From the NCBI GenBank assembly GCA_008080565.1, contig VIKE01000021.1, forward strand, positions 34,227 through 98,226: a stretch of DNA of 64,000 nucleotides, given 5' to 3'. The stretch is from Rhodocyclaceae bacterium (GTDB taxonomy: Bacteria; Pseudomonadota; Gammaproteobacteria; Burkholderiales; Rhodocyclaceae). Positions 63,347 to 64,000 of the stretch are shown here, in pieces. The notes beneath the pieces are model-generated. The model was given only the letters and a program-made list of their open reading frames with translations, made no database searches and was not told the origin of the DNA. Position 1 is the stretch's first letter. Each line of letters starts with the position of its first letter. Position numbers and translations under genes: made by a program.

Positions 63347-64000
63347 ATGTCCGAACCCATGTACCTCGCCAAATCCGAAGACGGTTACCCGGCCCTGCTG
63401 CCGCAGATGGCCAACCGCCACGGGCTGATCACCGGTGCCACCGGTACCGGCAAGACAGTGACCCTGCAATCGATGGCCGAACGGCTCTCCTTTGCCGGCG
63501 TGCCGGTCTTCATGGCCGACGTCAAGGGCGACCTCTCGGGCATGGGGGCCGCCGGCAATCCTTCGGAAAAGCTGCTCAAGCGCATCGCCGATCTCGGCCT
63601 TGAAGGCTTCGCCCCCTACGCCAACCCGGTCGCTTTCTGGGACGTCTTTGGCGAAAACGGCATTCCAATCCGCGCCACCGTTTCCGACATGGGCCCGCTG
63701 CTCCTCGCCCGCCTGCTCAACCTCAACGACACGCAAGGCGGCGTCCTGCAACTGGTCTTCAAGATCGCCGACGATCAAGGCCTGCTCCTGCTCGACCTCA
63801 AGGACCTGCGCGCCATGGTCCAGCACGTCGGCGACAACGCCAAGACTTTCACCACCGAATACGGCAACGTTGCCTCGGCTTCCATCGGCGCCATCCAGCG
63901 CGGCCTGCTGACGCTCGAACAACAAGGTGGCGACCAGTTCTTCGGTGAGCCGATGCTCGACATCAACGACCTCATGAAAGTCGACGAAAACGGCCGCGGC
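63347..64000 (+). CDS. HerA-like ATPase, DUF853 family (partial, 3' end outside window)
   Basis: The frame runs 218 codons to the window end without a stop. [19 protein letters not shown] is followed by [20 protein letters not shown] (Walker A at about residues 31-39), [13 protein letters not shown] and a FtsK/HerA-type core ([16 protein letters not shown]). DUF853 proteins are cytosolic hexameric-type ATPases near the HerA/VirB4 family with unclear substrates; full length is about 480-520 residues. The ATG at 63347 was chosen by family N-terminus. A second in-frame ATG lies four codons later. Confidence 0.88.
   Translation, partial: MSEPMYLAKSEDGYPALLPQMANRHGLITGATGTGKTVTLQSMAERLSFAGVPVFMADVKGDLSGMGAAGNPSEKLLKRIADLGLEGFAPYANPVAFWDVFGENGIPIRATVSDMGPLLLARLLNLNDTQGGVLQLVFKIADDQGLLLLDLKDLRAMVQHVGDNAKTFTTEYGNVASASIGAIQRGLLTLEQQGGDQFFGEPMLDINDLMKVDENGRG

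Noticed and set aside
1..64000. CRISPR arrays, tRNAs, insertion sequences, prophage or defence islands
   Set aside because: Searched by eye for regularly spaced repeats, cloverleaf signatures, transposase or integrase motifs and terminal inverted repeats; none was convincing.

Overview
The window is dense, GC-rich bacterial chromosome (genes on both strands, many 4-nt ATGA overlaps). Gene content points to a betaproteobacterium of the Rhodocyclales (Dechloromonas/Azonexus type): a malonate decarboxylase operon, TRAP and LivHMGF transporters, the zapA-6S RNA locus, a Tol-Pal/queE operon, several c-di-GMP genes, and cobalamin salvage. The taxonomic call is inference from gene content. No tRNA, rRNA, CRISPR, prophage or insertion sequence was found.

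Layout: 1-5.9 kb holds a partial methylmalonyl-CoA mutase, a divergent FCD-GntR regulator, an acetate symporter pair (actP-yjcH) and a crotonase. 5.9-16.7 kb is a malonate catabolic unit on the minus strand: TRAP transporter, mdcA-C-D-E-G-B-H, then a TauE-type permease, with a divergent MatR-like GntR regulator and a GTGTATACAC operator. The TRAP large subunit is interrupted by an in-frame TAA followed at once by ATG. 16.8-19 kb has an exported alpha/beta hydrolase and a sigma factor/NrsF anti-sigma pair. 19-21.1 kb has a second TauE, an EVE-domain protein, 6S RNA, zapA and a ZapB-like coiled coil.

21.2-33.8 kb is the most interesting region, a cobalamin-riboswitch-led cluster: btuB, btuC, btuD, cobO, an exported CbiZ-nitrilase fusion, a CobN-like giant protein with a signal peptide and C-terminal membrane anchor, a minimal ExbB/TolQ-like protein, an ExbD-like DUF2149 protein, and cobB. 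There is no btuF and no cobS/cobT. I propose a proton-motor-linked periplasmic corrinoid-handling machine.

33.8-47.3 kb has a Tim44-like protein, a TonB-dependent receptor/YfiR/hybrid kinase module, a Tat-exported metallo-beta-lactamase-fold enzyme, a YeeE transporter, queC and a complete Liv ABC transporter. 47.3-64 kb has a PAS-GGDEF-EAL protein, a PilZ protein, queE, cpoB-pal-tolBARQ-ybgC, a Cache-GGDEF cyclase, ruvCAB (ruvB frameshifted twice), a DMT permease, a secreted-domain/exonuclease fusion, yebC and a partial HerA-like ATPase.

Cutting across all of this is a dispersed repeat of about 35 bp, with roughly 11 clear and 3 degenerate copies. It has the core CCACGGTCAACCGG followed by A-tracts about one helical turn apart, and lies between genes as well as in frame inside mdcH, mdcD, cobN, livM, cpoB, tolB and ruvB. 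Its architecture resembles a DNA uptake sequence, and I know of no description of it.
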